Shown in pieces: positions 33,917 to 42,564 of a stretch of DNA of 64,000 nucleotides. Origin of the DNA: Myxococcota bacterium. GTDB taxonomy: Bacteria; Myxococcota_A; Bradymonadia; UBA7976; UBA1532. The notes beneath the pieces were generated by a model. That model worked only from the letters and a program-made list of their open reading frames with translations, did not search any database and was not told where the DNA came from. The stretch lies in NCBI GenBank assembly GCA_963169045.1, contig CAUJDF010000029.1, forward strand, positions 124,001 to 188,000, in the 5' to 3' direction. The position numbers were made by a program, and so were the translations under genes. How positions within the stretch are numbered: the first letter of the stretch is position 1; each line of letters begins with the position of its first letter.

Positions 33917-35980
33917 ATGCGTACATGGATCTGGATGTTGGCGGCGCTCGTCGCCGCGTGTGACGACGGCGGCGGCGCGGCGGACGAAGGCGGCGCGCGG
34001 GACGCCGCGCCCCGGCCCGACGCGGCCGCGAGCCGCGACGGCGGCGCCGCCGACGCTGCGGCGCCGGACGCGCGCCTCTTCCTCGACGGCGCGCCGCCGC
34101 CCGACGCCGGGATCTTCGTCGACGGCGGCCCGCTCTGTCCGGAGCGCGCCCGCGCCTGTCTCGCCGCGGGCACGCCGGCGTTCCGGGAGTGCCGGAGCGG
34201 CCGGTGGGTCGTCGATGCGTGTCCGCAGGGCGAGCTCTGCGAGGGCGACGAGGCCGCCTGCCTGCCCGATCCGGCCACGTGCGCCGCCGGCACCGTCCTG
34301 TGCCTCGACGGCGTGCCCACCGAGTGCGCCGGCGGCGTCTACCGGCCGCTCGAGGCGTGCCCCGAAGGCACGCGGTGCTCGGGCGCGGGCCTCTGCCGCT
34401 CGCCGGAGTGCGCCGTCGCCGAGGACCGCCGCAGCTACCTCGGCTGCGACTACGTGGCCGCCGCGCTGCCCAACCTCGCCTACGCGCCGCTCGGCGCCAC
34501 CCCGTCCTCGCCGCTCGGCGTCGTGATCGCCAACCCCGATCCGGACCACGCGGTGAAGGTCTGGGCGCGCGACGCCGCGGGCGCCCTCGCGCCGCTCGTG
34601 GGGGAGGTGACCGTCGCGCCGCCGCTCACCGCCGCCGGCTCCACGCCGGTCACCGTCCGCAGCGAGCTGCGCGACGCCGCCGGCGCCACCGTCGCCGAGG
34701 GGTTCGAGCAGGCCGACGGCCTCGACGTCCCGCCGCGGGGCATGGCGATCCTGCTCTTCCGCAACCACGGCTACACCGAGCAGAGCAAGGTCGCCGCCGA
34801 GGCCTGGCGCATCAGCACCGACGCCCCCGTCGTGGCGACGCAGTTCGGTCCGTACTGCTGCAACTACAGCTTCACGAACGACGCCTCGCTCCTGCTGCCG
34901 ACGTCGGCGCTCGGCACGGACCACCGCGTGATCGGGGTGCCGTCGTGGTCCTTCGGGCGCGGCGAGGACGGCGGCAGCGCCATCCCCGCGACGATCAGCG
35001 TCATCGCGCCGCAGGGCGGGACCGACGTCACCATCACGCTGCCGCCGGGCGCGCAGGTCCGTACGGACGCTGCCGGCCGGCTGCGCCGCAACGGCGACGT
35101 CGTGACGATGACGCTCGGGGGCGGCGAGCTCGTCCACCTGCTCAGCGAGGCCCCGCCGGCCGTCCGGGAGGGCGCGGCGCCCGGCATCGATCTCAGCGGC
35201 GCGCGCGTCGAGAGCAATCGCCCCGTCGCCGTCTTCAGCGGCCACCTCTGCACCTACTACCCGCAGGACCAGGAGGCCTGCGACCACCTCGAGGAGCAGG
35301 TCTCGCCCGTCGACACCTGGGGCAACGAGCTCGTCCTCGCCCCGGTCGTCCTGCGCGCCGCCGACCCGGCGCGATCCCACGAGGCCGTCTACTGGAAGAT
35401 CCTCGCCGCGCGGGACGCCACCACCGTCCGCTTCAGCGTGCCGCTCAACGCCATCGGCCCACGCCCGCCCGGATCGCCGGGCGTCACCGACTGCCGCGTC
35501 CTCGCCGTGGACGGGCAGACGCTCACGCTCGACGCCGGCGAGTCCTGCGAGCTCGGCTCGGCAGAGGCCGTCGGCGTGAGCGCCGACGGGCCCATCTCGG
35601 CCATGGGCATCGTCAGCGGCCAGGCCTCGACCGGCGCGCTCGCGACGTTCGGCGCCCACGCCGGCGATCCGTCGATCTTCCAGGCGCCGCCCGTGCGCCA
35701 GCTCCGCAGCAGCTACATGTTCCTGGCGCCGACGACCTACCACACCGACACGGTGACGATCTTCGCGCCCCCGGACGCCACGTTCGAGATCGACGGCGAG
35801 GTGCGCGAGCTCGTGCGGCGCGCGCCGGTGCCCGGGACGAACTGGGTGTACGGCCACCTCGGCATCGAGGACGGCCCGCACTTCATCGCCGGCTCGCGGC
35901 CGTTCGGGATGGTGGTGTTCGCCTACGACGACTACGTCAGCTATGCGTTCACCGGCGGGCTCAACCTGGACAAGCGGTGA
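33917..35980 (+). CDS. Lipoprotein with IgGFc-binding-protein-type domain
   Basis: 687 residues. Lipobox LVAAC gives Cys15, followed by a Gly/Asp/Ala/Pro linker to about residue 75, then a Cys-rich part of ~90 residues (CPERARAC, CRSGRWVVDACPQGELC, CPEGTRCSGAGLC). From about 165 to the end it resembles the N-terminal domain of IgGFc-binding proteins: ATQFGPYCCNYSFTNDASLLLP, NRPVAVFSGHLCTYYP, and the closing FAYDDYVSYAFTGGLNL. In myxobacteria such proteins are common surface molecules of unknown role. Either ATG 33917 (with GAGG before it) or a leaderless GTG at 33911, 15 nt behind a TAGCCT box, may be the start. The HAD gene overlaps its stop. Confidence 0.85.
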   Translation: MRTWIWMLAALVAACDDGGGAADEGGARDAAPRPDAAASRDGGAADAAAPDARLFLDGAPPPDAGIFVDGGPLCPERARACLAAGTPAFRECRSGRWVVDACPQGELCEGDEAACLPDPATCAAGTVLCLDGVPTECAGGVYRPLEACPEGTRCSGAGLCRSPECAVAEDRRSYLGCDYVAAALPNLAYAPLGATPSSPLGVVIANPDPDHAVKVWARDAAGALAPLVGEVTVAPPLTAAGSTPVTVRSELRDAAGATVAEGFEQADGLDVPPRGMAILLFRNHGYTEQSKVAAEAWRISTDAPVVATQFGPYCCNYSFTNDASLLLPTSALGTDHRVIGVPSWSFGRGEDGGSAIPATISVIAPQGGTDVTITLPPGAQVRTDAAGRLRRNGDVVTMTLGGGELVHLLSEAPPAVREGAAPGIDLSGARVESNRPVAVFSGHLCTYYPQDQEACDHLEEQVSPVDTWGNELVLAPVVLRAADPARSHEAVYWKILAARDATTVRFSVPLNAIGPRPPGSPGVTDCRVLAVDGQTLTLDAGESCELGSAEAVGVSADGPISAMGIVSGQASTGALATFGAHAGDPSIFQAPPVRQLRSSYMFLAPTTYHTDTVTIFAPPDATFEIDGEVRELVRRAPVPGTNWVYGHLGIEDGPHFIAGSRPFGMVVFAYDDYVSYAFTGGLNLDKR

Positions 35981-36609
35981 TCGACGCAAAGCGGGTGGCG
36001 GCGGCGATCGCGGCCGTGCCGGCGGGCGCGTACGTGGCGACGGACGCCGACGGCACGCTCTGGGACGCCGATGTCGGCGACGACACGGTGCGCTGCGCCG
36101 CCGAGACGTGGGCGCGCGGGACGGACGTCGAGGCGTACCTCGCCGCGCTCGCGGCGGACTACGGCCGCGGCACGCGCCTCGCCGCGGAGCACCTGCGCGG
36201 CGTGCGGCCCGACGTGGCGCGCGCGGCGCTCCGGACGTTCTTCGCGCCGCGCCTGCATCCGCGTCGCTGGCTCGTCGACGCGCTCTCCGGCGCGGCCGCG
36301 CGCGGAGTGAACGTGGTCGTCGTCTCGGCGTCGCCGCGCCTCGCCGCCGAGGTGGGCGTCGCGCTCGTCGGCGTCCGGTGGCCCGTCGTCGCCATCGAGC
36401 TCGACGCCGCCGGCGCCGTCGTCGAGCCGGCGCCGGTGATCGAGGGCAAGGTCGCGGCGTGGCGCGCGCGCGGCCTGCCGCCACCGGCGCTCGCGCTCGG
36501 CGACTCCCCGTGGGACGTCCCGCTGCTCGAGTCCGCCGCCGTCTCGTTCCGTCTCGTGCACGCGGGCGCCGATCCGCATCGCGACACGCCGCTCGCCGAC
36601 CTCGACTGA
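35977..36609 (+). CDS. HAD superfamily hydrolase (phosphatase)
   Basis: 210 residues. Motif I is ATDADGTLWDADVG, with the nucleophile Asp and the +2 Asp; motif II is VVVVSAS; motif III Lys lies in GKVAAW; motif IV is LALGDSPWDVPLLE. An alpha-helical cap of ~70 residues follows motif I (PserB/class-I-like). It likely removes phosphate from a small molecule. The start is GTG at 35977, overlapping the previous stop by 4 bp (GTGA). No signal peptide, so unlike its lipoprotein neighbour it is cytosolic. Confidence 0.85.
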   Translation: MIDAKRVAAAIAAVPAGAYVATDADGTLWDADVGDDTVRCAAETWARGTDVEAYLAALAADYGRGTRLAAEHLRGVRPDVARAALRTFFAPRLHPRRWLVDALSGAAARGVNVVVVSASPRLAAEVGVALVGVRWPVVAIELDAAGAVVEPAPVIEGKVAAWRARGLPPPALALGDSPWDVPLLESAAVSFRLVHAGADPHRDTPLADLD

Positions 36610-36614
36610 CCACC

Positions 36615-36781
36615 CGCAACTTGGAACATCGTCTCCGCAAGGTGGAGACGCGTCCCCGCAATTCGCGATCGCGTTCCGCAGCGCGGCGATCGCCGTTCCG
36701 CGAGCTCGATGCGCGTCCAGTGAGATCGAAAAAGCGTCCTGGAAACGGCGGCATCCGACCGCGAACCTCCGAACGCCGGCG
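36615..36781 (+). repeat. Degenerate ~21-bp tandem repeat array
   Basis: About eight units of 20-22 bp. The first six start CGCAA or a variant and most end CGTCC, CGTCTC or GTTC: 36615-36635, 36636-36656, 36657-36676, 36677-36698, 36699-36718 and 36719-36739; two weaker units follow. One frame reads as heptads (RNLEHRL, RKVETRP, RNSRSRS). Units 3 and 4 contain the palindromes CGCGATCGCG and CGGCGATCGCCG. Confidence 0.6.
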
Positions 36782-36875
36782 GAGAGCGTGTGTACGTGAC
36801 GCATCGGGGCGCGACGCCTCGCGGAACCTCGGTCGTGCCGTCGCGGATGGTCGGGCGAGAAAACCCAATGAGAAC

Positions 36876-36917
36876 AACGATGTTCCAAATCGCGGGGGCG
36901 TCGTCCGAAGTTGCGGG
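36876..36917 (-). repeat. Two inverted copies of the ~21-bp repeat
   Basis: 36876-36896 matches the reverse complement of the first array unit at 18 of 20 positions (core ACGATGTTCCAA). 36897-36917 is a weaker copy ending AAGTTGCGGG. Together with the array they form an inverted repeat with about 240 bp between arms. Confidence 0.6.
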
Positions 36918-36967
36918 CGACGCCGGCGCGTGCGCCCGCGCGCGACCCGCGAACGGCCGCCGGGCGG

Positions 36968-36995
36968 TTGACTCTCGCGACCTCCAGTCTAGACT
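36968..36995 (+). promoter_or_regulatory. Sigma-70-type promoter for the DUF2911-kinase operon
   Basis: TTGACT (36968-36973), 16-bp spacer, TAGACT (36990-36995). The -10 lies in a perfect palindrome AGTCTAGACT (36986-36995). Predicted start of transcription is near 37002, leaving a ~46-nt leader with a GAGGA ribosome site before the GTG at 37048. Confidence 0.55.
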
Positions 36996-37047
36996 CCACG
37001 CGCCCGGGCCGCGCGACGGCCCCCAACCGACTCGTGAGGATGGACGC

Positions 37048-37896
37048 GTGAAGAATCTCGTTCTCGGAGCCGTGCTCTCCGGCCTGATGGCCGCCTCCGC
37101 CACGACCGTCTCGGCGCAGCAGCTCGAGCTGCCCGCGCCGAGCCCCGCCGCCTCGGTGTCGCAGCGCGTCGGCCTGACCGACATCTCGGTCGAGTACTCG
37201 AGCCCGGCGGTGAAGGGCCGCAAGATCTGGGGCGACCTCGTGCCCTGGGACAAGCCGTGGCGCAGCGGCGCCAACGCGGCGACGAAGATCACGTTCGGCC
37301 GCGACGTGAACTTCGGCGGCAAGAACGTGCCCGCCGGCAGCTACGCCATCGTCTCGATCCCGACGCAGAAGGGCTGGACCGTCGCCCTGAACAAGGACAC
37401 CACGATCTTCGGCGGCGGCAAGGCGTACGACCAGAAGCAGGACCTCGTGCGCGTCCCGGCGACGACCGCCGAGATCCCGGCGCGCGAGCGCATGATCTTC
37501 GTCTTCTCGAACACGACCGACGACGCGACCTCGCTCGACCTCGAGTGGGAGAAGCTGCGCGTCTCGGTGCCGATCAAGGTCGACACGGCGGCGCAGGCGC
37601 AGACCAACATCAAGAAGACGCTCGACAACGCCTGGCGCAACCACGCCCAGGCCGCGCGCTACGTGGCCGAAAAGAAGGACTTCGACACGGCGCTGAAGTA
37701 CATCGACACCTCCATCGGCATCCAGTCGACCTGGTACAACAACTGGATCAAGGCCGACATCCTGGCGAAGAAGGGCAACACGGCCGAGGCGCGCAAGTTC
37801 GCGCAGACGGCGTGGGACCTCGGCTCGAAGGACCCGAACTTCTTCTTCAAGGACCAGGTGCAGAAGGCGCTGGCGGACTGGAAGGACGCCAAGTAA
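37048..37896 (+). CDS. DUF2911 domain protein, exported
   Basis: 282 residues. A signal peptide (MKNLVLGAVLSGLMAASATTVSAQ) predicts export. The core, about residues 30-180, matches DUF2911 as I recall it: ISVEYSSPAVKGRKIWGDLVPWDKPWR, then FGGKNVPAGSYAIVSIP. The remaining ~100 residues are helical with a TPR-like character (RYVAEKKDFDTALKYIDTSI, then AKKGNTAEARKFAQTAWDLG). Function unknown; the family is best known from Bacteroidota. The GTG at 37048 is the only start that keeps the signal peptide, and GAGGA lies just before it. The kinase gene starts 10 bp after its stop. Less extremely GC-rich codon choice (many AAG, GAC, AAC) fits a well-expressed protein. Confidence 0.85.
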   Translation: MKNLVLGAVLSGLMAASATTVSAQQLELPAPSPAASVSQRVGLTDISVEYSSPAVKGRKIWGDLVPWDKPWRSGANAATKITFGRDVNFGGKNVPAGSYAIVSIPTQKGWTVALNKDTTIFGGGKAYDQKQDLVRVPATTAEIPARERMIFVFSNTTDDATSLDLEWEKLRVSVPIKVDTAAQAQTNIKKTLDNAWRNHAQAARYVAEKKDFDTALKYIDTSIGIQSTWYNNWIKADILAKKGNTAEARKFAQTAWDLGSKDPNFFFKDQVQKALADWKDAK

Positions 37897-37906
37897 TCGA
37901 GATGAC

Positions 37907-40900
37907 GTGGCGATCGACGGCACGAGAGCGGACGCAGCGGCGACGGCGGCCACCGTCGAGGCCGCGCCGTCCCCGGTCGTCGTCGATCGCTACGAGCTCG
38001 GGCCCCTCCTCGGCAGCGGCGGCTTCGGCCAGGTCCACGTCGCCCGCGATCGCCTGACCGGCGAGCGCGTCGCCCTCAAGCGCATCGTCGGCGAGTCGCC
38101 GCGCGTCCGCCGCGAGGTCTGGGCGCTGCGCCTCCTGCGCCTCCCGGGCGTCGTCCGGCTCCTCGACGCCGGCGTCGACGGCGGCCACGCCTGGCTCGTG
38201 ACCGAGCTGGTGCAGGGATCGCCCTTTCCGGGCCGCCCGGGACGCCAGCCCTGGACGTCGATCGCCGAGGCCACGCTGCAGCTCCTCGAGGTCCTCGGGC
38301 GCGTGCACGCCGCCGGCGTCGTCCACCGGGATCTGAAGCCCGCGAACGTCCTCGTGACGCCCGACGGGCGCCCGATCCTGCTCGACTTCGGCCTCGCCAT
38401 CGACGCCTCGCCCGGGGAGCGCCTCACCGGCGAAGGGCTGGTGCTCGGGACGCCCGACTACCTCGCCCCGGAGCAGGTGCTCGGCGAGCCGCCGACGGTG
38501 CGCACCGATCTCTACGCGCTCGGGGTGATGGTGTACGAGGCGCTGGCCGGCGTCCGGCCGTTCGCCGGCGGCGACCTGCGCGGGATGCTGTACGCGCGCC
38601 TCGTGCGGCCGCCGTCGCCGCTGCGCGAGCACGACGTCGACGCGCCCGAGCGGGTGGTCGAGGTGGTCGAGGCGCTGCTCGCCCGCGATCCGGCGCAGCG
38701 GCCCGCCTCGGCGCGGGAGGTGGCGCGGCGCCTGCGCGAGGGGGGGCGGACGGACGTCGCCGCGCGGCCCTGGCTGCCGAGGCTCGGCGACGCCGGGCCG
38801 CTCGAGGCGCTCGTCGACCGCGGACGCGCGGGGGCGCCCGCCGATGTCGTCGGTCCGCCGGGATCCGGGCGCACCCGCCTGCTCCGCGACGCCGTGGACG
38901 TCTGGCGCGCCGAAGGGCTCGAGGTGTCGTGGCTGTCGCCGTCCGCGCGCGCCTTCGGCAGCCTCGGCCAGCTCGTCGCCGGGCTCGACCAGCTCTGGGA
39001 CCTCGCGCTCGAAGGCGCGCGCGACTGGGTCGACGCGCGCCTCGCTTCGCAGCTCGCCGCCGGTCGGGTGATCGTGGCGGACGGGCTCGAGTCGCTCGAC
39101 GCCGAGACGCGCGACGCGCTGCGGCGCGTCCGGGAGCGTGGCGCGGTCGTCCGCGCGCCACCGCCCGACGCGGCGCTCGCGCCCGCGATCGCCCTCGAGC
39201 CGCTGACGGCCGAGGCGCTGCGTCCGCTGTTCGCCGGTCCGGAGCGGCTGTTCCACCTGCCGCAGGACGCCGCGCGCGTGCTGTTCGCGCGCACGGCCGG
39301 GCGGCCCGCCGCCGTCGTGGAGGAGCTCGAGGCCTGGCTCCGCGCCGGGCTCGCGCGCCGCGACGGCGACCTGCTGGCGGTCGATCGCGCGTCGATCGAC
39401 CGGCTGCGGGGCGGGCTCCGCCTGCGCGCCGAGGGGGACGCGCCCGTCGTCCCCGCGCGGACGCTGCGCCCCGACCAGCACGCCGCCCTCCGCTGGCTCG
39501 CCCTCGCCGGCGAGCACGCCCGGCCCTCGCTGCTCGCCGAGCTCCAGGGCGTCCCGCTGTGGAAGGCGGAGGCGCTGGTCGGCGAGCTGGCGACGCTGGG
39601 CCTGCTCGCGGTCACGGCGAGTGGGCGCGTCGACGTCGTCGCCGAGCCTGCCGGGATCGACGGCGCCGACGAGCGGCGCGCCGCGCACGCCCGCCTCGCG
39701 GAGAGGCTGCCGCGCGGCACGCCCGCCCGGCTCTATCACGTCGCCGCCGCCGGGCGCGCGGGCGAGGTCGCGGGCGAGGCGCTCCGGGTGGCCGAGGCCG
39801 CCCGGCGGCGCGGCGAGGTCGGCCCGGCCATGGCGGCGCTCGCCGAGGGGCTGCGCTGGGCGCGCGTCGGTCCCGCCGGCGACGACGCCGACGAGGGCGG
39901 GCTGCTGCGCGCCTGGACGGTCCTCGCCTGGCGCGACGCGAGCCCCGCGACCCTCGAGCGCGTCCGCTTCGAGTGCGCGCGGGCGCGGCACGCAGCGCCG
40001 GAGGGCGAGGCGCTCGCGCGCCTGCTGCAGGCCGCCGTCGCCACCCTCACCGCCGACGGGGCGACGGCCTTTGCGCTGGCCGAGGCCGTGCCGGCGTTCG
40101 CCGACGGGCGGCTCGAGCTCGTGCGGCAGGACGTCCGGATGCGCGCGGCGCGCCTGTGCCCCCCGGCGGTCGACGAGCGGGCGCTGCACGAGGCGCTGGC
40201 CTGGGCGCAGGCGATCGAGGCGCCCGACGTCCGGTGGCACGCGACGCGGTGGCAGGCCGGCCACGAGTATCGCCGCGGCCGGTTCGCCGCGTCCGCCGCG
40301 CTGCACGAGCGCGCCGCCGCGGAGGCCGACGGACCGCTCGACCGCCTCTCGGCGCTCACGGGCGCGGCTTCCGCCTGGCTCGAGGCCTTCGCACCGGAGC
40401 AAGCGCTCGCGCTCGCGGTCGAAGCGGGTGGCCTGGCCGAGGCGCTGCGGCACCCCCACTTCGAGGCCCGGTGCGCGTGGATCGCCCGCGCGGCGCAGTA
40501 CCGTCTCCGTCGCCGGCCGTCGCCGGATCTCGACCTCGTCGAGGCCGTGACGCGGCTCGGCGAGGCGGGCGTCGAGTCGCTCGTCCTGCTCACCGAGGCG
40601 GCGATCGCGAGGGACGCGGGCGACGCGGCGACGACCGTCCGCCTCGCCCGGCGCGCCGCGGAGCTCTTCCGGCGCCGCGGCATCGCCTCCGCCGCCGCGC
40701 TCTCCCGGGCGCTCGCGCTGGCCGCGGGCGACGCCGACCGCGCCGATCTCGACGACGTCGTGGCCCGGATCGCGCCGTCGGCGGAGCGCGGCGTCGGGAT
40801 TCAGATCGCCGGTCTCCTGGCGGGCGTGACGGGGCTCGGCGACGCGCTGCGCCGTCTGGATCCCATGCCGCTCGCCGCCGAGGTGCCGCGGGCGGCATGG

Positions 40901-40972
40901 TCCCATCGCCTCGATGTCATGAGCGTCGAGGAGGCGCTTGCGTGCCTCGGCGCGATCTGCGATCGCTCGTGA
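37907..40972 (+). CDS. Ser/Thr protein kinase fused to an ATPase/TPR-like region
   Basis: 1021 residues. The kinase domain covers about 29-285: glycine loop LLGSGGFGQVHVA, Lys58 in ALKRI, catalytic HRDLKPANV near 140, DFGLA and PDYLAPEQ. Activity is expected. Next comes an AAA/STAND-like region opening with GPPGSGRTRLL near 316; the usual Walker A Lys is Arg, while a Walker B-like VIVADGLESLD is present. The C-terminal ~400 residues are Ala/Arg-rich helices resembling TPR arrays. Such kinase-ATPase-TPR chains are common in myxobacteria. Start is a GTG at 37907 with a weak GAGAT before it. No transmembrane helix was seen, so it is likely cytosolic. It follows DUF2911 by 10 bp and precedes the small protein by 41 bp. 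Confidence 0.9.
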   Translation: MAIDGTRADAAATAATVEAAPSPVVVDRYELGPLLGSGGFGQVHVARDRLTGERVALKRIVGESPRVRREVWALRLLRLPGVVRLLDAGVDGGHAWLVTELVQGSPFPGRPGRQPWTSIAEATLQLLEVLGRVHAAGVVHRDLKPANVLVTPDGRPILLDFGLAIDASPGERLTGEGLVLGTPDYLAPEQVLGEPPTVRTDLYALGVMVYEALAGVRPFAGGDLRGMLYARLVRPPSPLREHDVDAPERVVEVVEALLARDPAQRPASAREVARRLREGGRTDVAARPWLPRLGDAGPLEALVDRGRAGAPADVVGPPGSGRTRLLRDAVDVWRAEGLEVSWLSPSARAFGSLGQLVAGLDQLWDLALEGARDWVDARLASQLAAGRVIVADGLESLDAETRDALRRVRERGAVVRAPPPDAALAPAIALEPLTAEALRPLFAGPERLFHLPQDAARVLFARTAGRPAAVVEELEAWLRAGLARRDGDLLAVDRASIDRLRGGLRLRAEGDAPVVPARTLRPDQHAALRWLALAGEHARPSLLAELQGVPLWKAEALVGELATLGLLAVTASGRVDVVAEPAGIDGADERRAAHARLAERLPRGTPARLYHVAAAGRAGEVAGEALRVAEAARRRGEVGPAMAALAEGLRWARVGPAGDDADEGGLLRAWTVLAWRDASPATLERVRFECARARHAAPEGEALARLLQAAVATLTADGATAFALAEAVPAFADGRLELVRQDVRMRAARLCPPAVDERALHEALAWAQAIEAPDVRWHATRWQAGHEYRRGRFAASAALHERAAAEADGPLDRLSALTGAASAWLEAFAPEQALALAVEAGGLAEALRHPHFEARCAWIARAAQYRLRRRPSPDLDLVEAVTRLGEAGVESLVLLTEAAIARDAGDAATTVRLARRAAELFRRRGIASAAALSRALALAAGDADRADLDDVVARIAPSAERGVGIQIAGLLAGVTGLGDALRRLDPMPLAAEVPRAAWSHRLDVMSVEEALACLGAICDRS

Positions 40973-41013
40973 CGCGTCGCCGGACGGGCCGGCGACACGA
41001 AGCGAGGTGGGGC

Positions 41014-41427
41014 ATGGCGAAGAGGAAGCAGCCGAACGTTCCCGGGACGAACGACGCGGCGGCGGCGCCGCTGGCGGCCGACGGTGGGCAGACGGCCGAT
41101 GGCGTCGGGGTCGAGGTCGAGACGTTCCTGACGGTGCCGGGCACTCAGCAGTTCGATCCCTGGAATCTGTACGAGCTGAAGGAGGGCACCTCCCGCGTCG
41201 GCTTCCTCTGGGTGCAGCCGCTCGACAGCAGGTACACGAACCTGTTGTACCACTGGGCGATCAGGGACGGTTATCACCCGCTGGGGCCGGTCAAGATCAG
41301 CTTCACCACCAAGGTGGACACGTTCAGCAGATTCAAGGAAACGGTGACGAACGACACGACCGTGGGGAACGGCCAGTACGTCGTGTCGCTGACCGGCGCG
41401 CGCATGCGCGTGATCGACATTCCCTGA
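41014..41427 (+). CDS. Small protein of unknown function
   Basis: 137 residues with no signal peptide. The N-terminal ~35 residues are polar low complexity (KRKQPNVPGTNDAAAA). The rest looks like a small beta-rich domain: FDPWNLYELKEGTSRVGFLW, LDSRYTNLLYHWAIRDGYHP, then KISFTTKVDTFSRFKETVT. A good ribosome site GAGGTGGGGC precedes the ATG. Base composition is somewhat less GC-rich than its neighbours. It is the last gene of the DUF2911-kinase group and might be a substrate or partner of the kinase (inference). It abuts the convergent bshA stop with no gap. Confidence 0.75.
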   Translation: MAKRKQPNVPGTNDAAAAPLAADGGQTADGVGVEVETFLTVPGTQQFDPWNLYELKEGTSRVGFLWVQPLDSRYTNLLYHWAIRDGYHPLGPVKISFTTKVDTFSRFKETVTNDTTVGNGQYVVSLTGARMRVIDIP

Positions 41428-42564
41428 TCACAGCAGGCGCCGATAGAGCGCCTCGTAGCGGTCGATCGCGGGCTCGAGCCGGAAACGCTCGAGCGTGCGC
41501 GCCCGCGCCCTCGCCCCGAAGGCCCGGCGCCGCGCCGGGTCCCGCAGCAGCTCGAGCACCCGCGCCGACATCGCCGCGACGTCGCCCACCGGCGCCAGGA
41601 AGCCCGTCTCGCCTTCGTCGACGACCTCGGGCAGCCCGCCCACGTCGCTCGCCACCACCGGCACGCCGCAGCTCAGCGCCTCGAGCGCGGCGAGGCCGAA
41701 GCTCTCGGTCTCGCTCGGCAACAGGAAGACGTCGCTGGCGGCGAGCAGGTCCGCGAAGGCCTCCTGCTTGCCGAGGAAGACGACGCGGTCGTGCAGGCCG
41801 AGCTCGCGCAGGCGGCGCTCCGCCGGCGATCGCTCGGGGCCGTCGCCGACGAGCACGAGCCGGCACGGCACCTCGCGGTTCACGGCGGCGAAGATCGCGA
41901 CCACGTCGCCGATGCGCTTCACCGGACGGAAGTTCGAGACGTGGAACAGCACCGGCTCGTCGCCGAGACGCGGCAGGTAGCAGCGCAGGCGCGCGCGGTC
42001 GCCGGCGGGCGCGTACGCGTCGGTGTCGACGAAGTTGGGGATGACCTCGATCGGGAAGTCGGTCGGGATGTCGAAGTTGGCCCACGTCGCGCGGCGCAGG
42101 AACTCGGAGGGGGCGGTGACCGCGTCGCTCTTCAGGATCGAGAAGCGCGTGATCGGCAGGTGGCACGGATCGGCGCCGACGAGCGTGATGTCGGTGCCGT
42201 GCAGCGTGGTGACGATGCGCGGCGCGCGCGGTCCGAGGACCTCGCGCGCCATCCAGGCGGCGGTGGCGTGCGGCACGGCGTAGTGGACGTGGAGGACGTC
42301 GAGGCGCTCGTACGTCGCGACCTCGATCATCTTCGAGGCGAGCGCGATGGCGTAGGGGCTCGAGTCCTGCAGGACCGGGTAGTCGCTCTCGGTCACCTCG
42401 TGGAAGAGCACGTTCTCGTCGGCGCCGTGGTGCAGCCGCACCGGCAGGTCGCGGGCGATGAAGTGCACGCGGTGGCCGCGGCGCGCCATCGCCAGGCCGA
42501 TCTCGGTGGCGATGAGGCCGCTGCCGCCGAACGTCGGGAAGCAGGTGATGCCGAGCGAGATCAC
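41428..42564 (-). CDS. bshA: N-acetyl-alpha-D-glucosaminyl L-malate synthase BshA
   Basis: 378-residue GT4 glycosyltransferase that joins UDP-GlcNAc to L-malate, the first step of bacillithiol synthesis. It has the BshA-type N-terminus GITCFPTFGGSGLIATEIG, the substrate loops VLHVHYAVPHA and LHGTDITLVG, the nucleotide-binding VSNFRPVKRI, and the GT4 signature ETESFGLAALEALSCGVP. Length is typical. The start is GTG at 42564, overlapping the bshB stop by 4 bp (GTGA). Last gene of the bshC-bshB-bshA unit. Substrate assignment relies on the family match plus both partner genes. Confidence 0.93.
   Translation of the reverse strand: MISLGITCFPTFGGSGLIATEIGLAMARRGHRVHFIARDLPVRLHHGADENVLFHEVTESDYPVLQDSSPYAIALASKMIEVATYERLDVLHVHYAVPHATAAWMAREVLGPRAPRIVTTLHGTDITLVGADPCHLPITRFSILKSDAVTAPSEFLRRATWANFDIPTDFPIEVIPNFVDTDAYAPAGDRARLRCYLPRLGDEPVLFHVSNFRPVKRIGDVVAIFAAVNREVPCRLVLVGDGPERSPAERRLRELGLHDRVVFLGKQEAFADLLAASDVFLLPSETESFGLAALEALSCGVPVVASDVGGLPEVVDEGETGFLAPVGDVAAMSARVLELLRDPARRRAFGARARARTLERFRLEPAIDRYEALYRRLL

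Larger units (their letters stand above)
36610..37047. other. Gene-free region with degenerate repeats and a promoter
   Basis: 438 bp, the longest stretch without a gene. It starts with a run of ~21-bp degenerate repeats, continues through ~100 bp without clear features, holds two inverted copies of the repeat at 36876-36917, and ends with a good promoter for the DUF2911 gene. An open frame runs through it but has no plausible start or domain. Confidence 0.6.

Noticed and set aside
36790-37047. N-terminal extension of the DUF2911 gene upstream of 37048
   Set aside because: It would bury a clear signal peptide, lacks coding character, and includes the promoter and repeat region.
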